Assembly: GCA_021838765.1 (NCBI GenBank)
Contig: JAKCCY010000122.1
Location: 1 to 8,004 of the forward strand
Direction: 5' to 3'
Origin: Nitrospirota bacterium
GTDB taxonomy: Bacteria; Nitrospirota_A; Leptospirillia; Leptospirillales; Leptospirillaceae
Length of the DNA stretch: 8,004 bases
The notes under the pieces: generated by a model
Seen by the model: only the letters and a program-made list of their open reading frames with translations
Databases searched by the model: none
What the model was told of the DNA's origin: nothing
In this document: piece by piece, positions 6,170 through 8,004 of the stretch
How the letters are laid out: every line of letters starts with the position of its first letter
Numbering within the stretch: position 1 is the stretch's first letter
Made by a program: the position numbers and the translations under genes

Positions 6170-7048
6170 TCACGCCATCCCCCGGATGGCGACGGTCGAA
6201 GAATCCGACGCGGCCCGCAATTCGGAGGCCACCGCATCCGCACCGGCGGCAATGAAGACCTCCAGCGCTTCCGTGGGCAAATGCTCCTTCATGGCCCGGA
6301 CAAGATATTTTTTGGCCTCCGCATCCAGACTGGTCTCTCCTTTTGCCAATTTCCCGACCATCTTCCGGTAATGCAGAAGATAGCGCCTCTGCTCGTCGAT
6401 CATCTCAAACGGACGACCTGAATCTCCGTGGCCTGCATAGAGGATTTCCACTCCGTTCAGTTCCTTTTCCAGAATATCGAGGCTCGCAAGCCAGTCTGAT
6501 GTGTGGCCGTCGTTCATGAACGAATGGACTCTACCGAACACCACATCCCCTGCAAAGGCCACTCTGGACGGTCCTCCGACCGTCCAGAGTAGATCGCAAG
6601 AGGATTCCCCGGGGCCCAGTTCGCGGACAGTGAACGGAACTCCGTCAAAAAGAAGCGTATCCCGGTCGATGACAAAGAGGTCGGGAAAAACCCGTTCCTT
6701 AGGCCACTCCTCTCCAAAGACCGGTCTCCACTGGATTTCTTTTGCATCATCGATCCGGCGCATCGTTCTCGCAACGCTCTCAGTGGCGACTACCGGGATC
6801 TTTCCGAGCCCCTTCAGAAGCTCCCCCACCCCGTTGTAGTGATCGGGATGGCCATGCGTGATGAGAACGGCGCGCAGGGGCTTCCCGAGGTTGTCGACAT
6901 GGCGGCGGAGATCCCGTGCATCCGAAACGGTCATCATCGCATCCACGGCCACCACCGATCCGGAGGTTTCGACCAGAAAGGCATTGGTCAGGAAGGTGTT
7001 CGGTCCCGACGTGATCTGGTGGACGAAAAATTCTTCTATTGAACCCAT
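6170..7048 (-). CDS. MBL-fold metallo-hydrolase
   Basis: A metallo-beta-lactamase-fold hydrolase of 292 residues from ATG 7048. The metal motif HGHPDH is at 65-70 after VLIT. AGDVVFGRVHSFMNDGHTSDWLASL holds the bridging Asp (A-G-D), and YAGHGDSGRP the last His ligand. Where many relatives have a GHTPG-type histidine, this one has GPGESSCDLLW. I recall an MBL subfamily with this GES form and the H-S-F-x-x-D-G-H segment, so it need not be defective. There is no signal peptide, so it should be cytoplasmic. ATG 7048 is chosen over ATG 7060 because GGAG lies six bases before it, while the upstream codon has no ribosome site. Composition and frame change abruptly just upstream, at the junction with cassette-like DNA. 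The reaction is not identifiable: thioester, lactone or phosphoester hydrolysis are all within the fold. Confidence 0.88.
   Translation of the reverse strand: MGSIEEFFVHQITSGPNTFLTNAFLVETSGSVVAVDAMMTVSDARDLRRHVDNLGKPLRAVLITHGHPDHYNGVGELLKGLGKIPVVATESVARTMRRIDDAKEIQWRPVFGEEWPKERVFPDLFVIDRDTLLFDGVPFTVRELGPGESSCDLLWTVGGPSRVAFAGDVVFGRVHSFMNDGHTSDWLASLDILEKELNGVEILYAGHGDSGRPFEMIDEQRRYLLHYRKMVGKLAKGETSLDAEAKKYLVRAMKEHLPTEALEVFIAAGADAVASELRAASDSSTVAIRGMA
6561..6590. repeat. Perfect 13-bp inverted repeat inside the MBL gene
   Basis: The arm ACTCTGGACGGTC (6561-6573) and its exact reverse complement (6578-6590) flank the loop CTCC. It lies in codons for LLWTVGGPSRV, between the GES motif and the A-G-D motif. 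In mRNA it would form a very stable stem-loop. It has no T run, so it is not a standard intrinsic terminator. Confidence 0.85.
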
Positions 7049-7193
7049 CCCATTCTCCATATTCTTTGAATGAAGTCTCGAAAACCATTAATGCAATTTG
7101 CCGATCACTTGGGATCCCTGTTGCCTGTTGAATTTCAGCAATTGTTGACGCCTCAGGCTTCGTGCCCTGGATCAGCTTAGACGATAGCGACAT
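7049..7193 (-). pseudogene. 5' fragment of a cassette-like ORF after attC
   Basis: An ATG at 7193 follows AGGAG (7203-7199) by five bases and lies 13 bases past the attC R' box, the usual place for a cassette gene start. The first 45 or so codons (MSLSSKLIQGTKPEAS..., IPSDRQIALMVFETSFKEYG) read like ordinary protein, and the DNA is low in GC (42% in the line from 7081). At about 7060-7048 composition jumps to that of the MBL gene. The frame stays open to 6780, but there it reads the MBL gene out of frame and loses protein character. The likely reading is a gene truncated by recombination with the MBL region. No family recognised. It could instead be a real short leader ORF. Confidence 0.5.
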
Positions 7194-7205
7194 GATTTCT
7201 CCTGG

Positions 7206-7290
7206 GTCTAACGGAGCGCAGTTCGGTCAACTGCGCTCCGATGGCGCGCCGCTTTTCACTGTCCGAGTTGATTGACAGGCGTTGTTAGGC
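7206..7290 (-). mobile_element. attC-like integron recombination site
   Basis: Read on the minus strand, this 85-bp element begins with GCCTAAC (R'' box, RYYYAAC) and ends with GTTAGAC (R' box, GTTRRRY); the two boxes are complementary at six of seven positions. The TAA stop of the upstream acetyltransferase gene lies within R'', the arrangement typical of integron gene cassettes. Recombination would occur after the G at 7212. The inner L boxes are less clear: CTGTCAAT near R'' and GTTGACCG nearer R' pair imperfectly, and a separate 11-bp hairpin adjoins R'. No integrase gene is in the window. Confidence 0.75.
7213..7239. repeat. 11-bp hairpin within the attC-like site
   Basis: GGAGCGCAGTT (7213-7223) and AACTGCGCTCC (7229-7239) are exact reverse complements around a 5-base loop. 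The stem abuts the R' box of the attC-like site. There is no following T run on either strand, so it is not an intrinsic terminator. It could act as a structural part of the folded attC strand. Confidence 0.8.
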
Positions 7291-7776
7291 ACAAAGCGCC
7301 ATCTCATAAACTTTGAAATCACGGCCATTTCTTTTTATGTCATCGACATGAATAAACCCCGTAGCCTCATATAATTTATGGGCTGACTTCATGGAAATCT
7401 GTGTCCACAAGATAATTCTTGAGTAACCGCTGTGTTTCGCCCTACCGATAGCTGATTCTACGAGCATTCTACCAAGACCGTGCCGTCGATACTCTGGCTT
7501 GACGCCCAATAGGTGCATTTCTGCCTCATTGTCTTGCGCTAAACGTCGTGCCGCAGAGTTTGGGGGCACAACGATAACAATGCCAGCTAATCCTAAATGT
7601 TGTTTTTCACGAGCACCAATTAACATGCCACGTTTTCTAACAGCAGATGGTTCAAAAAGTGAAACCGCCTCATCGGGTTCTGTGAATCCACCTGCGACAT
7701 AGACTTGCGCTAGAAGTTCTGAGAGTTCGATGTCATCAATTTTCAGAATATCTGCTGTGTCGATTTGAAATTCCAT
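7285..7776 (-). CDS. Cassette-borne GNAT acetyltransferase
   Basis: A 163-residue GNAT-family acetyltransferase. The acetyl-CoA core is MHLLGVKPEYRRHGLGRMLVE (about 87-107), with R-R-H-G-L-G as the pyrophosphate loop, then AIGRAKHSGYSRIILWT (109-125) and SAHKLYEATGF (131-141), all standard for the family. The substrate is unknown and it is not recognised as a named antibiotic-modifying enzyme. ATG 7776 is preferred; the frame is open to a TTG at 7806, directly at the inferred cassette boundary, but no ribosome site supports it. Even the ATG has only a weak purine stretch upstream. The TAA stop is embedded in the attC R'' box. Low GC and codon choice unlike its neighbours indicate separate origin. 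As the only gene in the cassette it would depend on an outside promoter; the terminator just upstream may leave it weakly expressed. Confidence 0.87.
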   Translation of the reverse strand: MEFQIDTADILKIDDIELSELLAQVYVAGGFTEPDEAVSLFEPSAVRKRGMLIGAREKQHLGLAGIVIVVPPNSAARRLAQDNEAEMHLLGVKPEYRRHGLGRMLVESAIGRAKHSGYSRIILWTQISMKSAHKLYEATGFIHVDDIKRNGRDFKVYEMALCA

Positions 7777-7821
7777 GTTCTGCGGCTCGGTCAATTCCAA
7801 CCCCAACGGGAGATCAGTTCT

Positions 7822-7849
7822 GAAAACGAGGGCAAGGAATCCCCTGCCC
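7822..7849 (-). terminator. Probable intrinsic terminator after the unidentified gene
   Basis: On the minus strand GGGCAGGG, loop GATT and CCTTGCCC form an eight-pair stem with one G-T pair (7849-7830). TCGTTTTC follows, supplying a short T run. It begins three bases after the stop codon of the gene ending at 7853, the expected position. Confidence 0.62.
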
Positions 7850-7852
7850 GTC

Positions 7853-8004
7853 TCATTCCCCGCAACGGATTCGCATCATCCGGTTCCCACCCCGCTGGAA
7901 TTCGTAGGGAACTTCCTCGACCGAAATCCGGTACCCCTCTCCGGAGAGCGTGTTCCTGACGGAGTCGAGGTGGCGGGAAGGAACGGCCCCCAGCTCGAGA
8001 AGCG
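7853..8004 (-). CDS. 3' end of an unidentified gene (partial)
   Basis: The minus strand is open from the window edge to a TGA at 7855-7853, giving the last 49 residues of a protein that continues beyond 8004. The stretch reads LLELGAVPSRHLDSVRNTL, then GYRISVEEVPYEF and GGNRMMRIRCGE at the C-terminus. It has high GC, G/C-rich third positions and a good terminator after its stop, all of which support real coding over the other frames. A closing G-G-x-R strand is reminiscent of the guanidine-modifying (amidinotransferase-fold) enzymes, but their catalytic Cys is not in the expected place, so no function is assigned. Confidence 0.6.
   Translation of the reverse strand, partial: LLELGAVPSRHLDSVRNTLSGEGYRISVEEVPYEFQRGGNRMMRIRCGE

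Larger units (their letters stand above)
7212..7806 (-). mobile_element. Integron gene cassette (GNAT gene plus attC)
   Basis: The inferred mobile unit runs on the minus strand from the TT of a GTTGGGG sequence (G at 7807) through the acetyltransferase gene to the G of the attC R' box at 7212, about 595 bp, a normal cassette size. GC in hand-counted 60-base lines within it is 37-45%, against 65% in one line of the MBL gene. The left-hand junction is weaker: GTTGGGG departs from GTTRRRY at its last base, and GTTGGAA six bases on is an alternative. The neighbour on that side is not a cassette but a gene end with a terminator, so insertion at a secondary site or an array remnant is likely. Confidence 0.62.

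Noticed and set aside
6780..7193. Treating the whole 137-codon frame as one real protein
   Set aside because: Beyond about codon 45 it reads the MBL gene out of frame and the residues turn to Arg/Gly/Pro-rich shadow sequence.
7213..7239. Intrinsic terminator in the attC region
   Set aside because: The 11-bp hairpin has no T run after it on either strand, and the attC context explains it better.

Overview
The window is about 8 kb of compact, moderately GC-rich bacterial DNA (most genes look to be in the high-50s % GC, with one sampled 60-base line of the MBL gene at 65%). Genes overlap by 1-8 bases, have clear AGGAG-type ribosome binding sites, and mostly lie on the minus strand. Nothing in it fixes the species; the style fits a Gram-negative proteobacterium or a Nitrospirota such as Leptospirillum, but that is only a guess. 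No rRNA, tRNA, CRISPR array, transposase or integrase was seen.

Region A (153-2322, minus strand) is an operon: a TetR regulator, an alpha/beta hydrolase of the proline-iminopeptidase type, and an SRPBCC lipid/ligand-binding-fold protein. A 16-bp dyad sits inside the likely promoter just upstream of tetR, suggesting autoregulation. The predicted transcript start falls on the tetR ATG, so the message may be leaderless.

Region B (2397-4842) is a divergent locus. Leftward runs a tightly overlapping operon of SRPBCC protein, EVE-domain protein and MarR regulator. Rightward runs a second MarR regulator overlapping a small four-helix membrane protein. Between them is a perfect 38-bp palindrome that resolves into two copies of an 18-bp dyad (TTGAnAACnnGTTnTCAA) with centres 20 bp apart: a probable double operator shared by both directions.

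Region C (4849-7048, minus strand) holds an MBL-fold hydrolase, a RimJ/RimL-like acetyltransferase and an O-methyltransferase-type SAM enzyme. The methyltransferase is broken by a one-base frameshift near 4992. A perfect 13-bp stem / 4-nt loop hairpin lies inside the MBL coding sequence.

Region D (7049-7807, minus strand) is the clearest mobile DNA: a GNAT acetyltransferase gene whose TAA stop lies inside the R'' box of an 85-bp attC-like site, which is the signature of an integron gene cassette. Its base composition (about 37-45% GC in sampled lines) contrasts with its surroundings. Just after the attC site a second ORF begins with its own ribosome binding site but runs out of cassette-like sequence after about 45 codons, where the MBL gene begins. 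Region E (7853-8004) is the 3' end of an unidentified minus-strand gene followed by a probable intrinsic terminator, next to which the cassette appears to have been inserted.
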